The notes: generated by a model from the sequence alone, not told the origin. Positions 23,146-36,356 are shown, counted from the stretch's first letter. The stretch: DNA of 64,000 nt from Henckelia pumila (GCF_033568475.1 NC_133120.1:167431991-167495990), one strand, 5' to 3'. A program made the numbers and translations.

Positions 23146-25495
23146 ATGTCCGTCGGCGATTCGTCTCAGGAGACTTCTCCGCCCGATACATTGCCTTTCG
23201 AGCTCAAGGAGGAGTCCGATTTTGATCTCATCGTGTCGCCCGATGGACTTATTTCCATCTGTGGCTTCGGTTCTCTTCTGTCCGGTGCGTGCGCTTACTT
23301 TCGAGATCAAAAATAGGGTGAAGGGTTTTCTTTTTTTTGAAAAAAAAAAAAGGAAAAATGAAAGCGTTTGTTTGGTGTAGGGATAAAATAGACTTCGCTG
23401 CCTCATTTTGGAGCTCTGCTATTTGGATTGTCATTATCCAATTTTTTTTTTTTTTGGACGTTTGATGATCGTTTATTTAATGTATCAGCTTTCAATTCAG
23501 TTGCAAAAACGTAGCTTATTTTGCACTGCTCGAAGTAATGTTGAAGAGCTTACGAAATCTGATCACTCTTATTTTTGTTGATTTTTATTTATTTATTTAT
23601 TGGTGTTAGAATGGTTTTTTTTCTTTCTTTCTATTTACGATCCTTGATTTCTTGTTCTATAGTTCCTTAAATAGATTTGGGACGCCAATGTAATATTTGA
23701 GATGATAATGCAGAGAGGAGTGCGAGGAGTACCTTTCCGAATTTGATAAACTTTAGAATTGCGAAACTGTGTGGATTTAGGAGAGTGTTTGCTCATGCTG
23801 CTCCTATTTTCTTCGAGCGCGGCATAGCTTTGCCCGAAACCAAGGTATGTCTTCTGTTTTCGTCTTGCTATTAGCTTTGCTTTTCTTTTTCTTTTTTTGT
23901 TTATTTTTGAAAATTATGTCACTAGCTAACAATTAACATAGCTGAAAAAGGAGAAATTACATCTTCATTTCCGTGTTATCAATCGACTGAGTTATCTCCT
24001 TCAATGATTGCAGACATTTTAGCATGGAAGACTTGAATTATGTTTTAGCTTAGCTATTTAGTGGAAATCGCCATATTTTGCTGAGTAATGTTTGAAACTC
24101 GTGATTAATAGAACTAAATTGGTTGGAATCTTCTTGGAAATGTTCAATTGACAAGATTCCGTTAATTGCTAGGAGAAAGTTTGAAGAAGAAAACTTTGTG
24201 ATGATTTTGTAGAGTAAATGGTTTGGCACTTGAATATTGCGGTTCTAGAACTAGGAGCACGAAAATATAAAGAGTTTCAAGTATTTATATTATCTATAGG
24301 TGATTGGTTGTACTAGGCATCTCCTCTACCTTTGTTTCTTACTGTTTTTGAAGTGGATGATGCTAATAATTTATTATTTATCAGGAGATATCGAGCTTAA
24401 GTGCGGAGCCATGTGAAGCCGAAAGTCTTGTGATTACCATTTTTGAGATCCAGAGAACGGAGGTAAGAACACCAAACACCCTTATTCTCTGTTTAACATC
24501 TGATATGGAGCCCGAGCAGCTGAATATGACGTGTTATTTGCTTTCCTTGCTCAGGTACCCTCTTTTATCGAAAGGGAGCATGAATTCCGCTTCTTAGCTG
24601 TGAGTTTCATAGTTATTTTTTACTTGAGAATATCTTCATTTATTTCTTAGATGATCAATAGTAAAGATACTAATTGTCATAATATTTAATTTGAATTCTC
24701 TATCCTTAGGTGACACCAGAAACATTTAACGGGTTGTTATACACAACTCCAGCGGTAAGCAAAATTAAAGTGCTTTTTTCTTCTGACATAAATGACTTAT
24801 TAGTGTTTGCACGATAAAGAATCATATATGGCATTATTAATGTAGGTGTTGTGTACGCGATATACTGATGAAGAATATTTCTTAAACAGATGTAAAGGTG
24901 AATTTTATTTTTTTTTTAAATTTTGGAAACCCATGTTTTTCATCTGGGTATTTTTATGTTGTTAAACTGCACTTTCATCTCATAACAAACATTAAAAAGA
25001 CATTTGGATCAGGAAGTGAAGAAATCTTATTTCAACGGTATGGACGACATGGCATTCACAAGATTTGGTCGGATGATATTTTACCCTGTCGTGTTTATCT
25101 CCGGCACTGGTGAGTGCTATCTTTATTAAACTTCTATACGACGGAGATTTTCCACAGTTCGCTATCATATCATAAAATAAGACCTTTCTAATCTTCATGG
25201 TGTTGGTCGAAATGTTGGGTTTGGGCATTTCCTCTCTACTTGGTTATCTCCAAGGCATTCGTTTACAATAATCTTATAGTTATCACCCAACTGTGCCGAT
25301 GAGCTGAAAGATGTGAAATCATTCTGCAGTATATTGGCAGCAAAGAACCTTGCTGATATGGCATATGATAACTTTATGGATCACACGTATCTCGGGGATC
25401 GCAAAACAACCATCCGTGAGTACATCTCTACTACAGGTGCAGGCATAATGGAAGAGGAGCCTCCTGAACAGCTGAAATCCCGATATGGCGGTTGA
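23146..25495 (+). CDS. Gamma-glutamylcyclotransferase-like fold protein, eight exons
   Basis: Exons: 23146-23284, 23714-23844, 24385-24462, 24555-24599, 24710-24754, 24846-24897, 25013-25109 and 25330-25495, all with GT-AG borders and consistent phase, giving 250 residues. After an acidic N-terminus the protein shows ICGFGSLLSERS (about residues 38-49), matching the glycine-serine-leucine loop that opens GGCT and ChaC folds. FRRVFAH follows. An IEREHEF segment near 121-127 resembles the Glu-containing signature holding the catalytic acid of that fold. These enzymes release 5-oxoproline from gamma-glutamyl amines or glutathione, but activity here is unproven. The C-terminal part (CILAAKNLADMAYDNF onward) is strongly protein-like and I recall it as conserved in plants under an uncharacterised name. 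No targeting signal is evident. Confidence 0.85.
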
Positions 25496-26559
25496 CACTA
25501 ACCAACTCTACGCTATTGATGTGGCTACGAAGCTGAGATTGGCACTTCATAGAGCTCTTGGATATGTAGATTCTCTATCTCCAAAATAATGAAGCTCGAT
25601 ATCTCTATACTAGTTCTATTTTATATTTGCATGAATTCCCGGGAATCGGACCGAGAATTGGAATCAATTTTCAGCTCCTGTTATCTCTTAATTATTTTCT
25701 GGCCAACTTTGTTCTACTATTCCTCTTGGTATTTTTACGATGGTTAATGAAAATTTCTCCTTTTTTTTTCGATTCATGTTTGGTAAATTTTACAGTGAAG
25801 ATTACAGGTAATTTGTCAATCCTCTTCAATAAAAAAAGTAATCTATCAAAGATATATTGGTAACTACAATTGAGACATTTAAATACTTGAATTGAATTGT
25901 CTCAGTAAAAAACTATTGCATGCATCGAGTTCGTGACATGTTAAAGTATTATTTGGGAGATCTTTTAGAAAATATCCCAAAATTTTGAAATTTTGTTAAA
26001 ACTAGTAAAATGTACGTGCTTCGCTAATTAGTTATATAATTGAATTAAAGATGATACTAATAATGAAATATATAGTGACAAGTGTTATATATATATATAT
26101 ATATTGTAAATTATTTCACATATTCCAATATGCATCAACTTCATTATCTAATTTAAGAAAAAGTATTGACTCAAGAGTCTATATATAACTTGAAACATAA
26201 TATATCATAAGCCAAAAAATCAAATACCTTGTAAAAATATTTAGCACCTTATGTACAAAATGATATATAAACATAATTATAAAGAATTGAAAATGGATAT
26301 TCTAAAACATTAACTCAATATTAAATGATAAAAAACAATGAGAAATCAAAGCTTATGATATAATAGTATAATTAATATTTAAATACAATAATATATGAAA
26401 TTAGTCTTTATAATTAACAAATAATATATTAACTAAAATTTCTAAGTTTCTAATTTTTTGTCATATATTTTATTACTTTATCTTTTATTTGAAATTTTGA
26501 AACTCTTATTTTATATATAATAATAATAATAATTTTGTAATTATTTATTTTACTAAAAT

Positions 26560-27015
26560 ATGATTAATTTAATTAACATAAAAATATAACAATTAAAATA
26601 AACTTTAAGCAAAAAAAAATTTATAATAATAACTAAAGTACTTTAATTTTAAACTTATTATATATTGTTGGGGTGCAATAATTGTCCTTGTTTGATATAG
26701 AACGATCAAACCACGATGTTTGGGCTGCTGTGTAGTTAAAATATTTGAGTTGCACCATTACCACCAACTATAGTTTTTGGTAAAGCGGAAAACGTTCGGT
26801 CCTACATATATTATCACTTTGTTGTTTTCCATAAGAATTACTTAGAGTGTTAAAGTATTATATGATTAATTTAACATAGAAATATAACGATTAAAATAAA
26901 ATTTCATAAAGAAGTAAAAAAAATATAATAGTAACTTAAAGTACTGTTATTTTAAAATTATTATATATTATCACTTTGTTATTTTTATAAAAATTACTTA
27001 GAGCGTTAAAATACT
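26560..27015. repeat. Local diverged tandem duplication
   Basis: A segment around 26562 (GATTAATTTAATTAACATA...) recurs at about 26862, offset about 300 bp. A second segment around 26808 (ATATTATCACTTTGTTGTT...) recurs at about 26966. The copies are diverged, so the duplications are old. No element ends were seen. Confidence 0.55.
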
Positions 27016-27421
27016 TAAATAATTTTAATATGTTGATATATTATTAGATCACTCCATTTATTTGCATTAAAAACCTTCAAAATTATATCAAATTGAATTT
27101 TGAAAATAAATGTTTTAATTTTTTATAGTTAAACAAAATACATGTAAACAAAAAAATTGAGGAAATATTTTAACAAAATAGTTTTTATATTAGATGTAAT
27201 ATAAAATTAAAATAACTTTAAATTTACTCATATTATAATAGAAATAAAATAAGTAAGAATAAAATCGTCTATTTCTTTGAGATGTATTATTTTTCTAATA
27301 GTAGCTAAAAATCTTATGTTTGGATCTTAAGTTTCTTTTGATAGATGTGAATTAAGTTTTAAACTTTAGTTTTCAATAATTATCTTAGTATTATTTATAC
27401 TGCTAAATTTAATGTTTTATG

Positions 27422-28425
27422 ATAGGATCGGTTGAAAGTGTAGAGGGGGTGAATATACTTTCAAGCAGTTTAGTAAGAATAATTGAACTCGATCGGTTTA
27501 GTGACTGAGATCGATGCTTATCTTAATGTCCGATGTAATTTGACAAACAAAATATATGCGGAAATATGTCAAATTACAGATTTGAACAGTGAGTAGATAT
27601 CAGTTTAGGTTAGGTGATGATAGTGGGTAAACTGAAATAACGCAAGCAATTGTTTATGGATGTTCGGAGATTTCAAACACTCCTACATCACCCTTTCTTC
27701 CACCTCGAAAGGATATCACTAGAAGACTTTGATTTTTATAAGCAATTTGCAAAACCCCGATCCGGTTTAGGACTTAACACTGTCTAAACAAGAACTCCTA
27801 GTACAACACCTCAATTTCAGTCCTAGACTGATAAAAGAATAAAGATGATTACAACTCGAACTTCTTAGAAGAAAATTGATCCTTCAATATCAGAATGACA
27901 CTTCGGCGTTTGTGCTTCGAGTTTCTTGATCAATTCTTGAGTGTGTAAGACTTTGAAAAATTCTGGTAAAATAGCAGAAATTGCAGAGCGTGAGAGAACT
28001 CCTTTGTTCGATCAAAATCTCTATTTATACCCTTGGATTGGTAACAGTCATAAATTCAAATTGAATCTTCAGATAGAGTTTCGAATTATTCCCGTTGGAT
28101 TTGTCACTATTAGCAACAAATTCTGGAGCCGACATTACCCTTTGCATTCGCGGCACTACCTTCTGCAGAGTGTGTCAGAGTACAGAAGAATTTATCCAAA
28201 AGTGGCGAGGTAGTAGACTGGTGAGGGTAAACTGATGAAGTCAGTTTATCGATGGTAAACCGATGAGATCAGTTTAGCGTCTTCGGCCATTTGGGCACGG
28301 TGATTGAGCGTGAAGTAGTTTAGCTCCATATATCAGTTTAGCGCTTCTTAATTGCTTGATTAGTTTAGCCTTCTTTTAATCTTTGTAATTGTAAACACCA
28401 AAACTAAATTTTCCAACATTTTATA
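27422..28425. repeat. Unclassified repeat-like block, possible solo element
   Basis: The block starts near GATAGGATCGGTTGAAAGTG with GAGGGGGTGAATA and ends near CACCAAAACTAAATTTTCCAACA. These are phrases I recall at the edges of repetitive sequence in many dicot genomes. It is less AT-rich than its surroundings and holds several CAGTTTA/TAAACTG motifs. No coding domain and no convincing target duplication were seen, so its class is open. Confidence 0.35.
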
Positions 28426-29636
28426 TTGATTTTTATTCTATACCAATTTATATCAATATTTTTGTTGTCATGCCAATTTACGTCACTACAAATTTTTTTT
28501 TTCATTTTTAAAATTATAATTTATTTTTAAATTTAAATAATTTAACATATATAATTTTAATAGTATTTAATTTCAACGTCATACATTAATTATTATGTCA
28601 TCACATTCAAATGCATCGATTTATTTCTTATTTCCATATCACTTACATGTAGTATATGTAAATATATTAAGAATAAATATCAAAAAATTATTGTCTTCAA
28701 CAAAAGTTTCTCTGTTGTTTCATTTATTATATTTTAAAAGATAATATTTATATTAATTAATAGTTATATCTGATCATCTTAAATAAACGGTTTCTTAATC
28801 ATTATTATATATACATTATAATTTCATTATGTATTATTAATTAATAGTTTTAATTATTATTTTAAAATTTGTTCTAAATTTATCATATTTAATTAAAATT
28901 TTATTTTTTTACCAATTAAAAATTACAATTATAATAAAGATACTTTTTAATAACTTTTTAATTATAAACATTTCATTAATAGGTTGTATGATTTATTCTT
29001 TTCTTTTTATTCACTTTATAAATAATTTGATTATTAACATATTACTCAACTATATCACTATGTTAAAAAAATAACATGTAAACATATGAGGAAATATTTT
29101 AACAAAAATTTTTATGCATCGATTTGAATTTTTTATACCGAGTAGATAAATTATGTTTATCTAATCATTTTATTTAATTCTATTAAAAGTAATGTTTGTT
29201 TATAATTTGCTACAGTTTTATCTATTGATTTTTATATCAATTCATGTGTGTGTATATATAAATATGTGCACAACATTTCATTTATTAAAGTGATCATTTA
29301 AATGCATGATATTTTATTTTTATATTAGAATGTATCTTTCGTAAAAAAAATATAAACAATTATTGGATTATAAGCTACACCAATGTTATTAAAATCGGAC
29401 CGGACCGGCCGGTTCGACCGGTTCGACCGGAAACCGGTCGTCGGTCCGATCCAAAACTTCACGGGGAACCGGAAAACCGGTTCAACCGGTCAGAACCGGT
29501 CAAGAACCGGTTGGACCGGTCAATAACCGGAAAACCGGTTCAACCGGTTGAACCGGTTTTTCAATTTATTTTTTTTTTTTTGAAAATTTGAATTTTTTTA
29601 TTTTTAAAACTTTAAATTTAATATATTTTTATATAT

Positions 29637-29730
29637 ATACATGATTATTTGGAATTTGTACTTCATTAAAAAATTATTTTAATAATTATACTTCTAAATT
29701 ATTTAAATAATTAATTATTTAATTTTTAAA
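29637..29730. repeat. Left Tat-1 flank: 53-bp segment plus 41-bp segment duplicated at the right flank
   Basis: 29637-29689 is repeated in the same orientation at 40148-40200 with one mismatch. 29690-29730 is repeated in opposite orientation at 40207-40247. The 41-bp segment is itself AT-rich and partly palindromic. Confidence 0.85.
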
Positions 29731-29731
29731 T

Positions 29732-30301
29732 TGATGTCCCGGTAAACCAGGGGGCCCGGGACACGAATGACCCAGACTGGTAGGGCTGTATTAAGGTAGC
29801 CCAGTAGCCTCAGGAGCCCGGAAAACCAGGTTTGCAGGACTTATTTAAGGCCCGTGTTTTAGGGGCATGATCCCCACGATTATCACCAACCCTAGCTTTC
29901 CGGGTTCATCGTACGTGACAGGCAAACATGGGCAACTACCACACCCACGATCCAGATCGTGGCCACTACCCTGGAATTGCGGGGTGACACTCTCACTCCA
30001 AGGCCTTTAAATATCTGGTCACAGATATTGGTAGAGGTATGTTCACTTAAAGTTCAAAAGCACTATATTCATTTTTCCTAAAAAGCCCACTCTATTTCTA
30101 AGTCTAACTTAAGCATCGGAGTGGCCCCGCCGGAACTTCCTCCGGCGTCCCACTAACGTGCTTTTTATCCCCTTCTTTGGTGTGCAGTTCATCTCGATTA
30201 AGGAAGGGCAGTCCATATATCACTTTCATTAGCCCGGTTTTCACATCAGGCCCACAACACTACCCTGATAGCCCGGGCCCTGGTTTTACCGACCATCATC
30301 A
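29732..30301 (+). repeat. 5' LTR of Tat-1
   Basis: 570 bp, starting TGATGTCCCGG and ending GACCATCATCA. Pairs with 39577-40146, which has the same length and about ten differences. Confidence 0.93.
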
Positions 30302-30302
30302 T

Positions 30303-30320
30303 TGGCGCCGTCTGTGGGAA
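30303..30320 (+). other. Primer-binding site of Tat-1
   Basis: TGGCGCCGTCTGTGGGAA follows the LTR after a 1-bp gap. The same sequence follows the Tat-2 LTR. The priming tRNA is not assigned here. Confidence 0.8.
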
Positions 30321-30341
30321 ACTTGTTCTATAGACGTAGAT

Positions 30342-31800
30342 ATGGCTTCTCATGATCAAACATTACCTGGAGACCATCAGCCAGGACGGAATATTACCAT
30401 TCCCTTGGAGCAGTTAGAATCATTTGTCCAAGATGTGGTACGGAAGTCGTTGATAGCTGCAAAACAACCACAATCAAAGGACATAACGGTGGAGGAAGAA
30501 GGAAATCAGGGTAATCCAAACCCTATTGCCCAGGTTCAAGAAGGAGAAGAAGAAGAAAGCTCTTGGATGCATTCAATACAGCCGTCCATGGCAGATGAGT
30601 TGCATGAGCTCAGGAGAAAGGTACAGAAGTTGGAGGAGGGGGGTTCCCAAATGGTTTGCCCCATCAAAATTCCGGGTTGCCCTTTTTCACAGGAGGTGAT
30701 AGAGGAACCCTTGCCACTAAATTACAAGTCGGCTAAAATCCGGGAATACGATGGGAGCACAGACCCAGAGGAGCACCTGGCTCGGTTTGAAAATGTAGCC
30801 ATGCTACATTGCTATGGAGATAAGATCAAATGCAAAGTCTTCCTAACCACTTTGGTGGATTCTGCCCAAAGATGATTTGAGAAGTTGGAGCCCCAGAGTG
30901 TTCAATCATTTGCCAAGTTCAAGCAAGTGTTTTTGCAGCACTTTGGCAGTAGCAAGAGGTATAGGAAAACTGCCTATAGCCTTTTTGAAGCAAAGCAGTC
31001 AGGAGAGGAGTCTTTACGAACCTACATCAAAAGGTTTAACAAAATTGCTTTGGAGGTCCCGACTTGTGCCCAGGAGACCAAGATCACGGCTTTCACTCAA
31101 GGTCTTCGGGAGGGGGAATTTTTCAAATCGCTGGTGAAAAAAGCACCCCGGACCTTCGAAGATTTGCTGACTCGGGCTGAAAAATACATTAACATGGAGG
31201 AAGCTCAGAGGCAGAAAAAGGAAGTGGCCCGGCGGGAGGGAGGCCGGGAACAAGGGAGAAGTAGGGACAACCATGATCCCATGGGGCGATTGTCCCGGTA
31301 TGCTCCGTACCGAGGAACCCGAGATAAGGCTGTTCATATGTGTGAAGAAAGGGTCGACACACAGACCCCTGTTTCTAAGGAGAAGCTCTGGAAGTACTGT
31401 GCACTTCATCAAGAGTGCACTCATGACACCAGTGAGTGTCGAACTCTGCAGCAAAGACACCAACTGCCTTATGCTAGAGATGGTAGGCCGGTCCCAAAAA
31501 AGCCTCGAAGTGTGCCTTGGTTTCGGGGGTCACAGGCGTCGATTCCTCCCCGGGATGCCACCAGCTCTCGGGAAAAAAGAAAACAAGAAATGGATCATGC
31601 AAAAAAAGACAAAATATCGGGAGATGGGCCGGCCAAAGGTATCATTAACATGATATCAGGAGGATCTACGGATGGAGATTCCAACCGGGCTAGGAAGGCC
31701 TGGAGTCGGAGGGAAAGCTTAGGGGTGGAGGAAGGAAGGCAGGGTGCGGGGCCAATCATTACATTTGGACCCCAAGACCTGGAGGGAGTAAACTTACCCC
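30342..31800 (+). mobile_element. Tat-1 gag region (fossil part)
   Basis: It starts with an ATG at 30342 and covers the capsid-like retrotransposon gag domain (EYDGSTDPEEHLARFE and LLTRAEKYINMEE type phrases). It ends with a zinc-knuckle-like Cys/His pattern (CALHQECTHDTSEC) near 31.4 kb. Gag would form the virus-like particle and bind element RNA. Confidence 0.85.
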
Positions 31801-33780
31801 ATAATGACGCCTTGCTTATACAAGCTCGGATCGCCAATTATGATGTTCGAAGGGTGTTCGTTGACTCGGGAAGCTCAGTGAATGTCCTTTTTCAAGAAGC
31901 ATTCGAGCAGATGGATTTGCAGGGGTATGAATTGAGCCCGGTAAAAACCGCCTTATATGGTTTTGCCAGGCACACTGTCCAACCCCAAGGGGAAATGTTG
32001 CTGCCTATCACCTTGGGATCAGGAGATGAGAAGAGGACGGTCATGACAAGATTCACATTAGTGGAAGCACCTTCTTCCTATAATGTCATCTTGGGTAGGC
32101 CGGCTATGAACTCTTTCAAAGCCGTAGCCTCAGCTTACCATCAAAAGATCAAGTTCCCAGTAGGAGATAAAGTCGGAGAAGTTCGAGGAGATCAGCCTTC
32201 CTCCCGAAAATGCTATGCTGAGACAGTGAAGATAGACTACAAGAGGGCAAAACAGAATGGAAAGGTAGGAGCCTTGGGGGGAAGAGAAGTCTGTTTGGTG
32301 GAGGAATCTAAAAGCGAGTATGAAGAGGTAGAGATGGAACCCGGGCAAACAGGGAAGTCTGTTAAGATAGCTCGGGATGTAGATGCATGGTTGATGGAAG
32401 CATTGAGAGGCTGCCTCATCCAGAATAAAGATGTGTTCGCCTGGGCTCAGGGTGATTTGGTGGGAGTTTCATCCCGGGTGGCGGAACACAAATTAAACAT
32501 CAGCCCAGGTTCCCGACCTGTTATACAAAAGAAGAGGCATTTTGGGGCCGAGAAGGATAAGTTGATAGCGGAGCAGGTTCAAGAGCTACTGCGGGCCGGA
32601 CACATTAAGGAAATACAATTTTCTACTTGGTTGTCCAACGTAGTGCTAGTACCAAAGGCCACGGGGAAGTGGAGAATGTGTGTGGATTTCCGGGATTTAA
32701 ATAAAGCTTGTCCCAAAGATTGTTACCCTCTGCCCCGAATTGACCAGTTGGTGGACTCTACATCCGGGTGTGAGTTGCTGAGCTTCATGGATGCATACCA
32801 GGGCTATCATCAAATTCCTTTAGCCCTGGAAGATCAAGACAAAGTCAGCTTTGTTACCTCGGGAGGTACTTTCTGCTACATAGTGATGTCATTTGGTTTG
32901 AAGAATGCAGGAGCTACGTATCAGCGGATGATGGACAGAGTGTTCCGGGAACAGGTGGGCCGAAATGTGGAGGTATATGTGGATGATATATTGGTGAAGT
33001 CCAGGACCCGGGATAGTTTCTTACCCGACTTGGAGGAAACTTTTGCGACAGTTCGGCGATATGGGATCAAATTGAACCCGGCTAAGTGTATGTTTGGGGT
33101 GAAAAGTGGCAAGTTTCTGGGGTTCATGGTCACTGAACGGGGGATAGAAGTCAACCCTGAAAAAGTGAAGCTGTTGCGGAAAATGCCTTCACCAACATCT
33201 ATTAAAGAGGTACAGCGATTAACCGACCGGATTACAGCCCTGGCCCGGTTTATAGCTCGATCAGCTCATCGCAGCTATCATTTTTTCCAAGTGTTGCGAA
33301 AAGCCCAGAGGTTCGGCTGGACTGAGCAATGCGAGCAGGCCTTTCAGGAGTTGAAGGAGCATCTGGCTAGCTTGCCTATCTTGGTTAAGCCGGAACCAGG
33401 GGAACGATTGTGGATATATCTATCCACTACAGAAAAGGCGGTCAGCACTGTCTTGATAAAAGAGGAAAAGGGAGATCAGAGGCATGTGTACTACGTCAGC
33501 CATGCTTTGAAGGGGGCGGAAGTTAGATATACGGAAATTGAGAAGATGGCCTTGGCTCTAGTAATAACGGCCCGGAAATTGAGACCTTATTTCTTGTCTC
33601 ACCCGGTAACTGTTCTTACTAATAGCCTCCTGGGGCGTATTATGACTCATCCAGATGCCTCGGGAAGACTCGTGAAATGGTCGGTGGAATTAGGAGAATA
33701 TGATATTGAGTACCAGCCACGTAAGGCCATCAAAGCCCAGGCTTTGTCAGATTTTTTGACAGAGGTGGCCGTTTTTGGCT
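31800..33780 (+). mobile_element. Tat-1 protease, reverse transcriptase and RNase H region (fossil part)
   Basis: The aspartic protease shows FVDSGSSVNVLF near 31.86 kb. The reverse transcriptase shows KWRMCVDFRDLNKACPKD near 32.67 kb and YVDDILVKS near 32.98 kb. The first RNase H domain follows to about 33.78 kb. The order is that of Ty3/gypsy pol. Confidence 0.92.
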
Positions 33781-33788
33781 GAGAAGAA

Positions 33789-34260
33789 GTGTGGAGGGTT
33801 TTTGTAGATGGAGCAAGTGGTGCTGGAGGCAGTGGTGTGGGGATCATCTTGATCTCACCGGCCCAAGAGAAGATTGAGATAGCCGTGAAGCTAGACTTCC
33901 AGGCCTCCAACAACGAAGCTGAATACGAGGCTGTGATAGCGGGGATGCAACGAGCCCGGGATGTCGGGGTAAGTCATATCATAATTTATTCTGACTCTCA
34001 GTTGGTTGTTCAACAAGTAAACAAAGACTTCTGTACTCGAGAGGAGAAATTGATAAAATATTGTAAGATGATTGAAGAGCTCGGGGCCAGTTTCGATACT
34101 TGGAGTATAGAGCAGATACCCCGGGAAAGAAATATGGAAGCAGACGCCTTGGCTAAGAAAGCGGCCGCAGGGGAAGGTGATTGTAGCGAATCCCTTCTGC
34201 AAAGGGAAACGGTGGCTACCATAGAAGCCGGGGAACCGGTCCTCCAAGTAAACACATGGA
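33789..34260 (+). mobile_element. Tat-1 second (archaeal-type) RNase H (fossil part)
   Basis: The region shows VFVDGASGAGGSG, then NNEAEYEAVIAG and YSDSQLVV, the signature of the additional archaeal-type RNase H acquired by Tat-lineage elements. It lies between the first RNase H and the integrase. Confidence 0.9.
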
Positions 34261-34289
34261 AAGCTCCGATTGTCAAGTACCTAACTCAG

Positions 34290-35480
34290 GGGAGCCTCCC
34301 GGAGGACAAAGGACGAGCCCGGATCATACGAAGACAGGCAGCCAGGTTTGCTATCTTGGGAGGAAGCTTGTATAGGCGTTCCTACCAGGGCCCTTTGCTC
34401 AAATGTTTGGAGGAAGGAGAAACCGAATATGTCTTGCGGGAAGTGCACGAGGGATGTTGTGGAAACCATGGAGGGTCTATGAGTCTGGTCCGAAGGGTGT
34501 TGCTGTCAGGATATTGATGGCCAACTATGCAGGCAGACGCATATAAGATTTCACGGTCTTGTGAAGGATGTCAGAGGTTCGGAATTATACAACATAGCCC
34601 GGCAAGCAACTTGACTCCGATATGGGCATCCTGCCCCTTTGATCAATGGGGTCTGGACATAGTGGGCCCTTTTCCACTAGCCCGGGCACAGAAGAAGTTC
34701 TTGTTGGTAGCTGTGGATTATTTTTCCAAGTGGGTGGAGGCAGAGCCTTTGGCGAAAATTACAGAGGCCGAGGTGATGAAGTTTTTATGGAAAAGTATAG
34801 TATGTCGATTTGGGCTACCAAGAAAGCTGGTCTCGGATAATGGCAGGCAATTTCAGGGCCAAAAATTGGCAGACTGGTGTGCTGAGATGGGCATCAAGCA
34901 GGTTTTCACCTCGGTCGCTTATCCTCAAGCTAATGGCCAAACAGAGGTAACCAATCGTACTATTGTTCGGTCTTTACAGGCGCGATTGCATGGAATGGGG
35001 AAAGATTGGGTTGAAGAGATCCCGAGTGTGTTATGGGCCTATCGCACCACTCCACACACTGCAACACAAGAATCACCTTTTAGCCTGGTATATGGGTCGG
35101 AGGCTATTTTGCCTGTAGAGATTGGACAGCCTTCAGCTCGGATTAAAGCATATGAGGACACAGACGAAGGAGCCCGGGCACAAGAATTGGATCTCATTGA
35201 AGAGCGAAGAGAAAAGGCGGCTCGTAGAATGGAGGTCTACAGAGCTCGGGTGATGAGAGCCTATAATCAGAAGGTCCGGCCTCGGGAATTCCAAGAGGGA
35301 GAATTTGTGTTGAAAAGAGTTAATCCAACAGGGGAAGTAGGGAAGCTAGATGCCCGATGGGAGGGACCATATAAGCTGATCAGAAAAGTCGGTGCCAATA
35401 CTTGGTACCTACAAGATGGCCAGGGACGCCCCCTCAAGCGACCGTGGAATGCTTTACATTTGAAGAAGTATTTTGTGTAA
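34290..35480 (+). mobile_element. Tat-1 integrase (fossil part)
   Basis: The HHCC zinc-binding segment lies near 34.44-34.58 kb. The catalytic core begins with GLDIVGPFPLA near 34.65 kb, with SDNGRQF near 34.83 kb, and the C-terminal region ends with NALHLKKYFV. It inserts the cDNA into the host genome. Confidence 0.92.
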
Positions 35481-35535
35481 TGCTTTGTATTTAATGTTTT
35501 ATTAATGAAGAAGTTTTATCATGAAAGAAGGCTTG

Positions 35536-36356
35536 CATTATATAAGCCCGGGAGGTTCCAGGCCCCGGAACCCATCATAAGCCCAAGGCATATATAAGCC
35601 CTTGGCATTATATAAGCCCGGGAGGTTCCAGGCCCCGGCACCCATCATAAGCCCAAGGCATATATAAGCCCTTGGCATTATATAAGCCCGAGAGGTTCCA
35701 GGCCCCGGCACCCATCATAAGCCCAAGGCATATATAAGCCCTTGGCATTATATAAGCCCGGGAGGTTCCAGCCCCGACACCCATCATAAGTCCAAGGCAT
35801 ATATAAGCCCTTGGCATTATATAAGCCCGGGAGGTTCCAGGCCCTGGCATCCATCATAAGCCCAAGGCATATATAAGCCCTTGGCATTATATAAGCCCGG
35901 GAGGTTCCAGGCCCCAGCACCCATCATAAGCCCTTGGCATTATATAAGTCCGGGAGGTTCCAGGCCCCGGCACCCATCATAAGCCCAAGGCATATATAAG
36001 CCCTTGGCATTATATAAGCCCGGGAGGTTCCAGCCCCGGCACCCATCATAAGCCCAAGGCATATATAAGCCCTTGGCATTATATAAGCCCGGGAGGTTCC
36101 AGGCCCCAGCATCCATCATAAGCCCAAGGCATATATAAGCCCTTGGCATTATATAAGCCCGGGAGGTTCCAGCCCCCGGCACCCATCATAAGCCCAAGGC
36201 ATATATAAGCCCTTGGCATTATATAAGCCCGGGAGGTTCCAAGCCCCGGCACCCATCATAAGCCCAAGGCATATATAGGCCCTTGGCAATATATAAGCCC
36301 GGGAGGTTCCAGGCCCCGGCACCCATCGTAAGCCCAAGGCATATATAAGCCCTTGG
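35536..36356 (+). repeat. 70-bp tandem array, 12 units, in the Tat-1 3' region
   Basis: Unit starts (CATTATATAAGCCCGGG) fall at 35536, 35606, 35676, 35746, 35815, 35885, 35938, 36008, 36077, 36147, 36217 and 36287. The period is 69-70 bp, with one short 53-bp unit. Each unit contains two related half-motifs, TATATAAGCCC and CCAAGGCATATATAAGCC, so the array may have grown from a shorter ancestral repeat. Open frames across it are an effect of the repeat, not genes. Confidence 0.95.

Larger units (their letters stand above)
25496..29300. other. AT-rich intergenic DNA with local duplications
   Basis: No host gene was recognised. The first 150 bp are probably the 3' UTR of the GGCT-like gene. 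The rest is AT-rich and includes a TA repeat near 26088-26104, duplicated segments at 26.56-27.01 kb and an unclassified repeat at 27.42-28.42 kb. Confidence 0.4.

Noticed and set aside
22948-23316. Upstream in-frame start for the GGCT-like gene
   Set aside because: The upstream part is Pro/Ser/Leu-rich translation of a C-rich leader. The ATG at 23146 opens a sequence that fits the rest of the protein and the exon phase.
35608-36337. Several 60-80 codon minus-strand frames over the 70-bp array
   Set aside because: They are translations of the tandem repeat, have the same residues over and over, and shift with unit length. No gene signal.
35536-36356. CRISPR-like array
   Set aside because: Units are contiguous with no variable spacers and lie in a plant retrotransposon.
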